A stretch of DNA of 64,000 bases from Xanthomonas citri pv. mangiferaeindicae (lineage in GTDB: Bacteria; Pseudomonadota; Gammaproteobacteria; Xanthomonadales; Xanthomonadaceae). Positions 16,581 through 26,164 of the stretch are shown here, piece by piece. Below the pieces are notes generated by a model, which saw nothing but the letters and a program-made list of their open reading frames with translations, made no database searches and had not been told where the DNA came from. Each line of letters begins with the position of its first letter. The first letter of the stretch is position 1. Where the stretch lies: assembly GCA_002240395.1 (NCBI GenBank), contig CP016836.1, positions 372,001 to 436,000 of the forward strand, in the 5' to 3' direction. A program made the position numbers and the translations under genes.

Positions 16581-16618
16581 TTGGTCGGGGTAGCCGGATT
16601 CGAACCGACGACCAATTG
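16581..16618 (-). repeat. Duplicated 3' end of tRNA-Pro (distal attachment-site copy)
   Basis: 38 bases match 17911-17948 with one mismatch (position 16615), covering CCA, the acceptor 3' strand, the T-arm and the edge of the anticodon stem. Beyond this the similarity decays. It is the footprint of a second tRNA-targeted integration. Confidence 0.83.
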
Positions 16619-16890
16619 CCCTCAGACTTGCGCTGCGTCGTCGTGCGCTTGGTGGCTGACGTGTGGTGTTAACTACAACTATGCCGTAATGCAGCCCTTC
16701 GGCTAGTTCGTCAAAGTCGAAGAGATCGGTGTGAACGGGAGTAGCACGGCGCACCTCCTGGGATCACGGTCGACGGGGCCGGTCGAATGAACTGCGACAC
16801 ATACCAGCCTGGCCATCCCTGACCAGCCCACTCGCTGTTAAGAAAAGCCCCTTACTGGGTGGGCGCTGATCAACTGGACGTTCTCAACGG
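16619..16890. other. Island remnant without recognisable genes
   Basis: About 270 bases between the distal attachment-site copy and the lipoprotein gene. A minus-strand frame beginning near 16754 (MRRATPVHTDLFDFDELAEG) has an AGGAGG upstream but runs straight through the attachment site into the neighbouring gene's leader, so I do not call it. Confidence 0.4.
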
Positions 16891-17289
16891 CTACAGCGTG
16901 CAATCCTTCGAACCTGATGCCCATAGACGGTACTGCGCTGCGATCTTATCGCCGTGATGCTTCGCATACACAGTGACCAGTGAGGTACCGGGCGATGGTT
17001 CCTTGATCGAAATTACCCGATAAATCTGCGTGCCGAAGCCTGAAGCACCCTGCACGATCTTCGCCTCGCGAAGGTCCGGGTAATGCTGCACGTCGTTGAT
17101 GATTTGCCCAACCGGGATAAGCGGGCCTGACCGGCACGCACTATCCCCTTCGACAATATTCTTCAGCGTGAGCTGATAGGACTGGTCGGCTGTGAATGAG
17201 GTGGCGTATTGCGCATGCTCGAGACCCTGAGGCGTTGTAGCGCACCCTGACAGAAGGACGATCGCGGCGGAAAGTAGTAGGAGTCGCAT
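16891..17289 (-). CDS. Small lipoprotein, island cargo
   Basis: A 132-residue lipoprotein of unknown function. The start at 17289 gives MRLLLLSAAIVLLSGCATTP, a textbook lipoprotein signal (lipobox LSGC); an upstream ATG at 17325 would spoil it. The mature part (TADQSYQLTLKNIVEGDSAC, PVGQIINDVQHYPDLREAKI, QIYRVISIKEPSPGTSLVTV) looks like a compact alpha/beta domain with two conserved-looking cysteines. It is the only intact gene between the duplicated tRNA-Pro ends and is AT-richer than the core. Confidence 0.72.
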   Translation of the reverse strand: MRLLLLSAAIVLLSGCATTPQGLEHAQYATSFTADQSYQLTLKNIVEGDSACRSGPLIPVGQIINDVQHYPDLREAKIVQGASGFGTQIYRVISIKEPSPGTSLVTVYAKHHGDKIAAQYRLWASGSKDCTL

Positions 17290-17577
17290 GGCGCATGTTC
17301 TACAGAAACGACGGCTGCCAAGCAATGGTTATCAAATCTACTGAATCACCACGTCCCGGCGCGAGGCCCTGAGTTGTGCATAACCAGCGTGTTGATGCCC
17401 CCCTCGGAAACGTGGCTTGAGGATGTTGGCGAGCTTGTCTTGCTTAGTGCCGACCGTGCTCGCCCCGACCATCCAGCCGCGCTGATCAGTCTGTGGCGGG
17501 ACGACGTTGTCCCCGAACTTGATCCATCGTCTCTCAGAGAAGCAGCCCTCGCAGGCGATGCAGATCGCGGCGCGCTA
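17290..17577. other. Non-coding or decayed island sequence
   Basis: Between the lipoprotein gene and the integrase remnant I see no gene. A plus-strand stretch near 17400-17530 (LVLLSADRARPDHPAAL) may be decayed integrase or other cargo but is not recognisable. Confidence 0.35.
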
Positions 17578-17839
17578 GCACCACACCCAGTTGCTGCCCA
17601 AGCGGATCACCCAAGCGTTCGCCGATGCCCGCGACGCTGCCGAGATCGCCGGCGACAACCCGCCCACTTCCGCGAGATCCGCAGCCTGAGCGGCACCCTG
17701 CTGCGCGAGCAAGGATGGACGCTGCAGCAGCTCCAAGCGCTGAGGGGGCACGCCAGCGAGGGCCATAACGACCGTCTATCTGGAGGGCCACGAACTGCCA
17801 TGGAGCGATGTCGAGACCGCCTTGATGCTCGCCCGATAG
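17578..17839 (+). pseudogene. Tyrosine integrase C-terminal remnant
   Basis: Three plus-strand frames together read as the end of a phage integrase: HTQLLPKRITQAFADARDAA and EIAGDNPP, then TFREIRSLSGTLLREQGWT and LQQLQALRGHAS (the H-E-x-R-S and G-H boxes), then AITTVYLEGHELPWSDV before TAG at 17837-17839, with the expected catalytic Tyr in VYLEG. One break (after DNPP, near 17667) could be a missing C, but the second (near 17760) is different and the N-terminal half is gone. It lies about 70 bases from tRNA-Pro, as expected of the integrase that made the duplication. Confidence 0.65.
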
Positions 17840-17857
17840 GGTGGCGATAGAGTGCAG

Positions 17858-17894
17858 AACGAAAAAGCGGCCTGCAGGTTGACTGCAAGCCGCT
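17858..17894 (-). terminator. Island-derived terminator now serving tRNA-Pro
   Basis: On the minus strand GCGGCTTGCAG-TCAAC-CTGCAGGCCGC is followed by TTTTTC. It follows the intact tRNA-Pro by about 20 bases. The element thus brought its own terminator to replace the one displaced to 16549. Confidence 0.65.
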
Positions 17895-17911
17895 GATTCG
17901 TAACACCAAAT

Positions 17912-17988
17912 TGGTCGGGGTAGCCGGATTCGAACCGACGACCACTTGTCCCCCAGACAAGTGCGCTACCAGGCTGCGCTATACCCCG
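17912..17988 (-). tRNA. tRNA-Pro (GGG)
   Basis: A 77-nt tRNA on the minus strand. Acceptor CGGGGTA pairs with TACCCCG, followed by ACCA with the CCA encoded. The anticodon stem CTTGT/ACAAG holds a loop CTGGGGG with anticodon GGG, and the T-loop is GTTCGAATC. It lies 48 bases downstream of the merR-like gene, the usual place after ihfA. Its 3' end is duplicated at 16581-16618. Confidence 0.97.
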
Positions 17989-18036
17989 GAAAGCTGGGCA
18001 GTATACCTGTTGGCGAGCGTTTCGCCCATGCCTGCA

Positions 18037-18393
18037 TCAACGCTTGAGCAGTTGCAGCACGTCCTCGAGCTCCATGCGCACCTGGCGCACGATCTGGCTG
18101 CTGAGCGCTGATTCCTGCTTGGCACCCGCACCTTCCAGACGCAGACGCGCACCGCCGATCGTGTAGCCCTGCTCGTAGAGCAGGCCGCGGATCTGACGCA
18201 CCATCAGCACGTCGTGGCGCTGGTAGTAGCGGCGATTACCGCGGCGCTTGACCGGGCTCAGGCTGGGGAACTCGGTCTCCCAGTAGCGCAGCACATGCGG
18301 CTTCACGTCGCACAGCTCGCTGACCTCGCCGATCGTGAAGTAGCGCTTGGCCGGAATCGGCGGCAGTTCGCGGTTGCTGCCCGGATCAAGCAT
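18037..18393 (-). CDS. MerR-family transcriptional regulator
   Basis: A 118-residue protein. The N-terminal winged helix-turn-helix of the MerR type is plain: RYFTIGEVSELCDVKPHVLR, YWETEFPSLSPVKRRGNRRY and Y-QRHDVLMVRQIRGLLYEQGY. The short C-terminal part (RMELEDVLQLLKR) may form a coiled-coil dimer helix, and no metal- or drug-binding domain is present. The start at ATG 18393 overlaps the last codons of ihfA, so the two are probably co-transcribed, the standard arrangement in Xanthomonadaceae. Its targets are unknown. Confidence 0.92.
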   Translation of the reverse strand: MLDPGSNRELPPIPAKRYFTIGEVSELCDVKPHVLRYWETEFPSLSPVKRRGNRRYYQRHDVLMVRQIRGLLYEQGYTIGGARLRLEGAGAKQESALSSQIVRQVRMELEDVLQLLKR

Positions 18394-18703
18394 GACCGGC
18401 TCCCGCGCCGACGGTGCCGGTGTAGGCCTCGACTCGCTCCTTGAGCTTCTGCCCGGGGCGGAAGGTGACCACCGTGCGCGCGGAGATCGGGATCTCCTCG
18501 CCGGTCTTGGGGTTGCGGCCGGGACGCTCGTTCTTGCGCCGCAGGTCGAAGTTGCCGAAGCCCGACAGCTTGACCTGGCGGCCGTGCTGCAGCGCTTCGC
18601 GCAGGACGTCGAAGAATGCATCGACGAACTCCTTGGCCTCGCGCTTGTTCAGCCCGACTTCCTCGTAGAGCTTCTCGGCCATGTCCGCCTTCGTCAACGC
18701 CAC
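18386..18703 (-). CDS. ihfA: Integration host factor subunit alpha
   Basis: A 105-residue DNA-bending nucleoid protein that pairs with IhfB. It begins MALTKADMAEKLYEEVGLNK and shows the HU/IHF core KLSGFGNFDLRRKNERPGRN, P-K-TGEEIPISARTVVTFRPG with the Pro at the arm tip that intercalates in DNA. It follows pheT by about 20 bases, the conserved pheT-ihfA order. The stop overlaps the start region of the merR-like gene. Confidence 0.97.
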   Translation of the reverse strand: MALTKADMAEKLYEEVGLNKREAKEFVDAFFDVLREALQHGRQVKLSGFGNFDLRRKNERPGRNPKTGEEIPISARTVVTFRPGQKLKERVEAYTGTVGAGAGHA

Positions 18704-18724
18704 GCCCGCATCCCCTTGTCCACC

Positions 18725-21111
18725 TCAGCCTCGGATCTTCGCGCCGTGGTCGCGCGCCAGCGCTTCGACCACGTTCGCGACCACTGTTTCGACATCGCGA
18801 TCGGTCAGAGTGCGTGAAGTTTCCTGCAGAATCAAGCCCATGGCGAGACTCCTGAAACCCGATTCGACGCCCTGCCCGGCATAACGGTCGAACAGGCGGA
18901 TCCCGGTCAGCAGCGAGCCGGCGGCCGCGCGGACGGTGGCCTCCAGCGCGGCCCAGTCGACGGCGTCGGGGGCGACGATCGCCAGGTCGCGGCGCACCGA
19001 GGGGAAACGCGAGAGCGGCGCCACACGCGGCAGCGCGCGGGCCTGCAGTGCTGCAGCATCGAGTTCGAACGCCACGACCGATGCGTCGATGTCCAGCGCA
19101 CGCAGCAGGCGCGGATGCAGTTCGCCGATCCAACCGACCTGCACGCCATCGCGCAGCACATCCGCCGAGCGGCCCGGGTGGCCGTGCGCCGCGGTCGAGC
19201 GCCTGAACGTCAGCTGCGCACCCGCAACCGCGGCCAGCGCCTCGAGGTCGCCCTTGAGGTCGAAATAATCGACCGGCCGCGCCAGTTGGCCCCACTGCTC
19301 GGCCTGCGCATCGCCGGCGACGGCCGCCGCGACCCGTAATGTCTCGACCGGCGCACCCGCCGTTCCCGACGCCGGATCCACGCTTGCGAACACCTTGCCG
19401 AGTTCGAACAGCCGCACGCGCGTCTGTTGGCGCGCGAGGTTGCGCGCCAGCGTCGCGACCAGCCCCGGCAGCAGCGCGGTCCGCATGACGCCCAGTTCCG
19501 CGCTGAGCGGGTTGGCCAGCGGCACAGCGCCGTCGTCGGCCTGCCAGGCCGCGAGCAGCGCGGCGTCGACGAAGGCGAAGTTGACCGTCTCCAAGCAATC
19601 GCGGGCCACCAATTGGCGACGCAGCTCGGCCTCGGCGACCTGGGTCTCGCTGGGGCGGCAATCCGCGTCGCGCCCCCGGGCAGCGTCGTCGGCACCCGGT
19701 CGTAGCCGTGGATGCGCACGACTTCTTCGATCAGGTCTTCCTCGATCGCCAGGTCGAAGCGCCGCGTCGGCGCGGTGACCTGCCAACCGTCGGCATCGGC
19801 GGCGACCTCGAGCCCGAGCGCACGCAGGATGCGCTCGACTTCGGCGTCGTCGACTGTCAGCCCCAGCACGCGCGCCAGCCGTGTGCGGCGCAGCGCGATC
19901 GTGCGCGGCTGCGCGAGATGCGCATCGAGCTCGGCGGCCGTCACCGGGCCAGCGTGGCCGCCGGCGACGTCCAGAATCAGCCGTGTCGCGTACTCGAGTG
20001 CGGTGCGCGGCAGTTCGGGGTCCACGCCGCGTTCGAAGCGGTGCGCAGCGTCGGTGTGCAGGCCCAGGCGTCGGCTGCGGCCGATGATCGCGTCGGGAGC
20101 GAAGTGCGCCGATTCCAGGAACACGTTGCGCGTGGCATCGCTCACCCGCGTATCGAAGCCGCCCATCAGGCCGGCCAGCGCAACGACGCGGTCGTTGTCG
20201 GTGATCGCCAGGAACTGCGGGTCGAGCGTCGCGTCACGGCCGTCGAGCAGCTTGAGCGTCTCGCCCTGGCGCGCACGGCGCACGCCGACCGGACCGGTCA
20301 GCAGGTCGCGGTCGAAGGCGTGCATCGGCTGGCCGAGTTCGAGCATCACGTACTGGGTGACATCGACGAGGAAGCTGACCGGGCGGATGCCGCTGCGGCG
20401 CAGGCGCTCGGCCATCCACACCGGGGTCGGGCGCGTCGCATCGACGCCCTCGATCACCCGGCCCAGGTACCGCGGTGCGTCGCTGCCGGCATCGAGCGTC
20501 ACCGGCAACGCGGCGTCCGATGCGACGTCCACGGGCGGCGCCTGCAGCGGCGCGACCTGGCTGCCGAAGGCGGCGGCCACATCGAACGCGATGCCGCGCA
20601 CGCTGAAGCAGTCGGCGCGGTTGGGGGTCAGCTTGAGCTCGATCGTGGCGTCCGGCAGGCCGAGATAGTCGGCCAGCGGACGACCGACCGGTGCGTCGTC
20701 GGGCAGCTCGAGCAGTCCCGAGGCATCCGCATCGAGCCCCAGCTCCTTGGCCGAGCACAACATGCCGTTGGACGCGACGCCGCGCAGCTTGGCCGCCTGG
20801 ATCGTCAACTCGCCCACGCGCGTGCCGATCGTCGCCAGCGGGGCGACCAGACCCGGGCGCGCATTCGGCGCGCCGCAGACGATCTGCAGCGGCGCCGCAC
20901 CGCCGACGTCGACCTGACACACCTGCAGCCGGTCGGCTTCGGGGTGCTTCTCGGCCGAGACGATGCGCGCCACGACCACGCCCTCGAGCGCGTCGCCCAG
21001 CGGCACGATGTCCTCGACCTCCAGGCCGATCGCAGTCAGCGTCGCGGCCAGGTCCTCGCGCGATGCCTCGGTGCGCACGTGCTGGCGAAGCCAGTTTTCG
21101 GAAAATTTCAT
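18725..21111 (-). CDS. pheT: Phenylalanyl-tRNA synthetase beta subunit (one-base frameshift in this sequence)
   Basis: Two frames together encode about 795 residues, the normal length of PheT. The first runs from ATG 21111 (MKFSENWLRQHVRTEASRED, tRNA-binding EMAP-like domain, B3/B4 and B5 domains) to GYDRVPTTLPGGATRIAA. The second continues SETQVAEAELRRQLVARDCL and ends with the anticodon-binding fold (ESGFRSLAMGLILQETSRTL). The break is at 19652-19655, a run of four G (C on the coding strand); five would restore the frame. PheT is essential, so a real disruption is very unlikely. It lies downstream of pheS in the same operon. Confidence 0.92.
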
Positions 21112-21213
21112 GCTGAAATTCCGTGATTCGTAATGTGTGATGCGTGGTTCAAGAAGCGCCGTGTCGCGATGGGGTGCGTGATCCGTCTGCGCGGATCACG
21201 CATCGCCCATCCC

Positions 21214-22224
<1,011 letters not shown>

Positions 22225-22301
22225 CTACAGGCCCGTCACTGATGAAAGGTCCGCGTCGCGGACGCGCCCGAACACAGGGGCGCCGCACATTCGGATGCCG
22301 C

Positions 22302-22362
22302 AAAAAACGATGGGGAAGGACTTGCGCCCTTCCCCACGTGGCCGCCGGATGGATCCGGCGGC
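22302..22362 (-). promoter_or_regulatory. Two hairpins and T run between rplT and pheS: terminator or attenuator
   Basis: Minus-strand order is a perfect 10-bp hairpin (GCCGCCGGAT/ATCCGGCGGC, 22341-22362), then GGGGAAGG/CCTTCCCC (22312-22335) followed by TTTTTT (22302-22307). The second is a strong intrinsic terminator just ahead of pheST. As in enteric bacteria, it may be an attenuator that sets pheST expression, but I could not find a clear Phe-rich leader peptide. Confidence 0.6.
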
Positions 22363-22392
22363 AGTACCGCTTTACGGTGGAGACGACGGCCC

Positions 22393-22752
22393 TTAAGCCG
22401 CCAGCGCGCCCTTCGCCTTCTCGGCAAGCGCGGTAAAGCCGGTCGCATCGTGCACCGCGATATCGGCCAGGACCTTGCGGTCCAGCGTGATGCCGGCCTT
22501 GAGCAGGCCGTTCATGAAGCGGCTGTAGCTGATGCCGTTCAGACGGGCCGCCGCGTTGATACGCGTGATCCACAGCGAACGGTAGTCGCGCTTCTTCTGC
22601 TTGCGACCGATGTAGGCGTACTGGCCGGCCTTGATGACGGCCTGCTTGGCGACGCGGAAGACCTTGCGACGGGCGTTGTAATAGCCCTTCGCGCGGCCGA
22701 GGACCTTCTTGTGACGGCGGCGCGCTTGGACGCCACGCTTGACTCGTGCCAT
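22393..22752 (-). CDS. rplT: 50S ribosomal protein L20
   Basis: A 119-residue basic ribosomal protein needed for early 50S assembly, and the known repressor of its own operon in other bacteria. The sequence starts MARVKRGVQARRRHKKVLGR and contains AKGYYNARRKVFRVAKQAVI and YIGRKQKKRDYRSLWITRIN, all standard for L20. It starts 13 bases after the rpmI stop. Confidence 0.98.
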   Translation of the reverse strand: MARVKRGVQARRRHKKVLGRAKGYYNARRKVFRVAKQAVIKAGQYAYIGRKQKKRDYRSLWITRINAAARLNGISYSRFMNGLLKAGITLDRKVLADIAVHDATGFTALAEKAKGALAA

Positions 22753-22765
22753 GGTTCAGTCCTCC

Positions 22766-22963
22766 TCAGAGATACGGCAGCATGCGGTCGAGACGACCGC
22801 TGTCGCACGCCGGAATGTGGTTCGTCTGGCGGAGATTGCGCTTCCGCTTCGTCGCCTTCTTGGTGAGGATGTGGCTGCGATTGGCGTGGCCGGCCTTGTA
22901 CTTGCCGGAAGCCGTCTTCCGGAAACGCTTGGAAGCGCCCCGGTGCGTCTTGATCTTGGGCAT
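22766..22963 (-). CDS. rpmI: 50S ribosomal protein L35
   Basis: A 65-residue basic protein beginning MPKIKTHRGASKRFRKTASG and ending GRLDRMLPYL, fully typical of L35. It is the middle gene of infC-rpmI-rplT. A 373-base spacer separates it from infC. Confidence 0.98.
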   Translation of the reverse strand: MPKIKTHRGASKRFRKTASGKYKAGHANRSHILTKKATKRKRNLRQTNHIPACDSGRLDRMLPYL

Positions 22964-23336
22964 TGCGAGAGTCCTTGTGGGATACGAGTACTGACCGGGC
23001 GGTGGCCTTCGCCACGCTTTCCATCCATGCCCATGCCGGTGTTCAGGCCTCGATCCCCGCGGGATTCCGGCCGGTCCTGATACCGCTCAAACCACCCGGA
23101 CACGCCGGGAGCCGCGCATTATGCCGCGCGCCGCTTTGGCTTGCAAATCATCGGCTTGGCCTCTCGGCAGCGGTGGGCCCGCGCGCCGAGGCCCGGCGGA
23201 CGCGACCGCGCCGGCCCGTGCGGCCAGACGGCGGCATTGCTGCAACGCAAAGAGGCGCCTTGCGGCGCCTCTCTTCACCCTGCCCCGTCCAGGGCCAGGC
23301 GAGCCGGATCCTGCGTCGCGCCCGGGGCGCGACCGG
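22964..23336. promoter_or_regulatory. infC-rpmI spacer with a strong hairpin
   Basis: No gene is seen in this 373-base stretch, long for this operon. At 23251-23272 a perfect 9-bp stem (AGAGGCGCC/GGCGCCTCT) closes a 4-base loop and is followed on the minus strand by TTTGCGTT, so some transcripts may stop after infC. In enteric bacteria the corresponding mRNA region is where L20 represses rpmI; a similar leader may exist here. Confidence 0.5.
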
Positions 23337-23858
23337 TCAGCGCTTCTTCGGCGCGATCATCATCACCATCTGCCGGCCTTCCAGACGCGGCCGCGACTCG
23401 ATGACGATATCGTCGCCCAGGTCGGCCTCGATCCGCGCCGCCATCTCGCGGCCCAGCTCCTGGTGGCTCATCTCGCGGCCACGGAAGCGGATGTTGACCT
23501 TGATCTTGTCGCCGTCTTCCAGGAAGCCCCGCATCTTGCGCAGCTTGATCTGGTAGTCGCCTTCGTCGGTGACCGGCCGGAACTTGAGTTCCTTGATCTC
23601 GACCTGCTTGGTCTTCTTCTTGGCCTCATTGGCCTTCTTCTGGGCTTCGAACTTGAACTTGCCGAAGTCCATGATCTTGCAGACCGGCGGGTCCGCATTG
23701 GGCTGGATCTCGACGAGGTCGAGTCCCTCCTCTTCGGCGGCGCGCAATGCATCGTCGCGCGAGAGCACGCCAATCATTTCTCCGTCCGAACCGATCACGC
23801 GCACACGGGGTACGCGGATATCCTGGTTGCGCCGATTCTGCTTGTCAGGGGTGCTAAT
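23337..23858 (-). CDS. infC: Translation initiation factor IF-3 with AUU start
   Basis: A 173-residue factor that keeps 30S subunits free and proofreads initiation. The protein reads STPDKQNRRNQDIRVPRVRV after its initiator and ends MVMMIAPKKR. The start is placed at an ATT codon (23856-23858) with GGAG eight bases upstream; the only upstream ATG in frame (23882) lies before that ribosome site and would add non-conserved residues. Rare AUU initiation of infC is the classic autoregulatory device: IF-3 discriminates against its own start codon. It lies 90 bases downstream of thrS. Confidence 0.93.
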   Translation of the reverse strand: MSTPDKQNRRNQDIRVPRVRVIGSDGEMIGVLSRDDALRAAEEEGLDLVEIQPNADPPVCKIMDFGKFKFEAQKKANEAKKKTKQVEIKELKFRPVTDEGDYQIKLRKMRGFLEDGDKIKVNIRFRGREMSHQELGREMAARIEADLGDDIVIESRPRLEGRQMVMMIAPKKR

Positions 23859-23948
23859 ACTGCAATCTCCGAAATGGAACATACCGCCGGCTCGTCAGCC
23901 AACGGGGCGACCGGCGCGGCCGATGATGGCGCCGCGCCGGTGAAGAAC

Positions 23949-25856
23949 TCATGCTGACACCGGCTCCGCGCGGAGGCGCGAAACGAAATCGCCGACCGGC
24001 ATCGTGCCCAGATCTTCCCCGGACCGCGTCCGAACCGCGACTGCGCCGTTTTCCTTCTCGCGGTCCCCGACCACGAGCAGATACGGCACCCGCTGCAGCG
24101 TGTGCTCGCGGATCTTATAGCCGATTTTCTCGTTCCGCAAATCGGCCTCGACCCGGACGCCTTGATTCGCAAGGGATTTCCGCACCGCCTCGACGAAGTC
24201 GGCCTGGGCGTCGGTGATGTTCATCACCACCGCCTGCACCGGGGCCAGCCAGGCGGGGAACTGCCCGGCATGGTGCTCGATCAGGATGCCGATGAAACGC
24301 TCCATGGAGCCGACGATCGCCCGGTGCAGCATGACCGGGGTGCGGCGCTGGCTCTGCTCGTCGACGTACTCCGCGCCCAGGCGCCCGGGCATCATGAAGT
24401 CGACCTGCATCGTGCCCAGCTGCCAGGTCCGGCCGATGGCGTCCTTGAGGTGGTACTCGATCTTCGGGCCGTAGAACGCGCCCTCGCCCGGCAGCTCCTC
24501 CCAGGCCACGCCGCAGGCCGACAACGCATTGCGCAGCGCGGCCTCGGCCTTGTCCCAGGTCGCGTCGTCGCCCAGCCGCGACTCGGGCCGCAGCGCGATC
24601 TTGATCTGGATGTCCTGGAAGCCGAAATGCGCATAGACCGCGAGCGCCTGCTGGTGGAACGCGGTCACCTCCGACTCGATCTGCGCCTCGGTGCAGAACA
24701 CGTGGCCGTCGTCCTGGGTGAAGCCGCGCACGCGCAGGATGCCGTGCAGCGCGCCCGAGGGCTCGTTGCGATGGCAGGAGCCGAATTCGCCATAGCGGAT
24801 CGGCAGGTCGCGATAGCTGTGCAGGCCCTGATTGAAGACCTGCACGTGGCCGGGGCAGTTCATCGGCTTCACCGCATAGGTCCGCTTCTCGGACTCGGTG
24901 AAGAACATGTTGTCCTTGTAGTTGTCCCAGTGGCCGGACTTCTGCCACAGCGAGACATCGAGGATCTGCGGGCAGCGCACCTCGCCGTAGCCGCTGTCGC
25001 GGTAGACCTGGCGCATGTACTGCTCGACCACCTGCCACAGCGCCCAGCCCTTGGGGTGCCAGAACACCAGACCCGGCGCTTCTTCCTGCAGGTGGAACAG
25101 GTCCTGGGCCTTGCCGATGCGCCGGTGGTCGCGCTTCTCGGCTTCCTCGATGCGCTGGATATAGGCCTTGAGCTGCTTGGCGTCGGCCCAGGCGGTGCCG
25201 TAGATGCGCTGGAGCTGCTCGTTCTTCGAGTCGCCGCGCCAGTATGCGCCGGAAATGCGCGTGAGCTTGAACGCCTTGAGGAAGCGCGTATTGGGCACGT
25301 GCGGTCCGCGACACATATCGACGTATTCCTGATGGAAGTACAGCCCCATCTCGGTGATGTCCGGGCCCATGTCGTCGATCAGCCGCAGCTTGTAATCCTC
25401 GCCGCGCGCTCGGAATGTCTCGATGACCTCCGCACGCGGGGTCATCTTCTTGATCACGTCGTACTCGGTGTCGATCAGCTCGCCCATGCGCTTCTCGATC
25501 GCCGCCAGGTCCTCGGGCGTGAACGGCCGCTCGCTGTAGACGTCGTAATAGAAGCCTTCATCGATCACCGGGCCGATGACCATCTTGACCTCGGGGTAGA
25601 GCTGCTTGACCGCGTGCCCGACCAGGTGCGCGCAGGAGTGGCGGATGATCTCCACACCCTCCGGGTCCTTGGGGGTGAGGATCTGCAGCGAGGCGTCGTG
25701 GTCGATCAGATCGGAGGCGTCGACCTGGCGGCCGTCGACCTTGCCGGCGACGGTGGCCTTGGCCAGGCCCGGGCCGATCGACTGGGCGACCTGCATGACC
25801 GTGACGGGGTGGTCGAACTCGCGGCGGCTGCCGTCGGGAAGCGTGATGGTGATCAT
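23949..25856 (-). CDS. thrS: Threonyl-tRNA synthetase
   Basis: A 635-residue class II synthetase. Domains in order: TGS (MITITLPDGSRREFDHPVTV, about 1-61), editing domain (HSCAHLVGHAVKQLYP), catalytic core with the zinc-binding Cys in MNCPGHVQVF and motif 2 in LRVRGFTQDDGHVFC, motif 3 (HRAIVGSMERFIGILIEHHAG), and the anticodon-binding domain. The start at ATG 25856 is used; the open frame upstream adds 18 non-conserved residues. It heads the thrS-infC-rpmI-rplT block. Confidence 0.97.
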   Translation of the reverse strand: MITITLPDGSRREFDHPVTVMQVAQSIGPGLAKATVAGKVDGRQVDASDLIDHDASLQILTPKDPEGVEIIRHSCAHLVGHAVKQLYPEVKMVIGPVIDEGFYYDVYSERPFTPEDLAAIEKRMGELIDTEYDVIKKMTPRAEVIETFRARGEDYKLRLIDDMGPDITEMGLYFHQEYVDMCRGPHVPNTRFLKAFKLTRISGAYWRGDSKNEQLQRIYGTAWADAKQLKAYIQRIEEAEKRDHRRIGKAQDLFHLQEEAPGLVFWHPKGWALWQVVEQYMRQVYRDSGYGEVRCPQILDVSLWQKSGHWDNYKDNMFFTESEKRTYAVKPMNCPGHVQVFNQGLHSYRDLPIRYGEFGSCHRNEPSGALHGILRVRGFTQDDGHVFCTEAQIESEVTAFHQQALAVYAHFGFQDIQIKIALRPESRLGDDATWDKAEAALRNALSACGVAWEELPGEGAFYGPKIEYHLKDAIGRTWQLGTMQVDFMMPGRLGAEYVDEQSQRRTPVMLHRAIVGSMERFIGILIEHHAGQFPAWLAPVQAVVMNITDAQADFVEAVRKSLANQGVRVEADLRNEKIGYKIREHTLQRVPYLLVVGDREKENGAVAVRTRSGEDLGTMPVGDFVSRLRAEPVSA

Positions 25857-25948
25857 GGGCGTGATGGCTATGAGGGGAGGTGGAGATTCGCGAACGCGGG
25901 CCGATCGCAAGCAGTCGATTGTCGTTCCCGGGTCGCGGCGTGTCGCAC

Positions 25949-26019
25949 AAAAAAAGCGCCACGAGGGCGCCTTGGAGGACCCGCGGGGACGATCAGCGCT
26001 GGAAGGGGGTAGTGCTCAT
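25949..26019 (-). promoter_or_regulatory. Possible thrS leader peptide and attenuator
   Basis: Upstream of thrS, an 8-codon minus-strand ORF (26019 to 25993) reads MSTTPFQR with two adjacent Thr codons. About 23 bases later comes a hairpin (GCGCC/GGCGC, 25956-25970) followed by seven T. No other minus-strand gene needs a terminator here, so transcription attenuation of thrS by threonyl-tRNA supply is a reasonable reading. The leader has no strong ribosome site and only two Thr codons, so this is tentative. Confidence 0.35.
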
Positions 26020-26164
26020 GTCGCACGCTCGGCCGGCGCAAACGCGGGCCACCTGTTCGGCTGGAGGGACGCCAGGGGCCGATTCTAGCCCAGAACGCCG
26101 GGCCGGCGTTGCGCGCCGCGGCCGTGGCATCATGCGGTCGCCCCCAGCGCCGCGACGGCGTGCG

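Noticed and set aside
17374..17850. A 158-codon plus-strand ORF
   Set aside because: Only an internal part of it reads as integrase; the frame crosses at least two breaks, so the locus is a pseudogene and the ORF is not a real protein.
24102..26012. Open frame of 636 codons on the plus strand
   Set aside because: It is antisense to thrS, which is complete and conserved.
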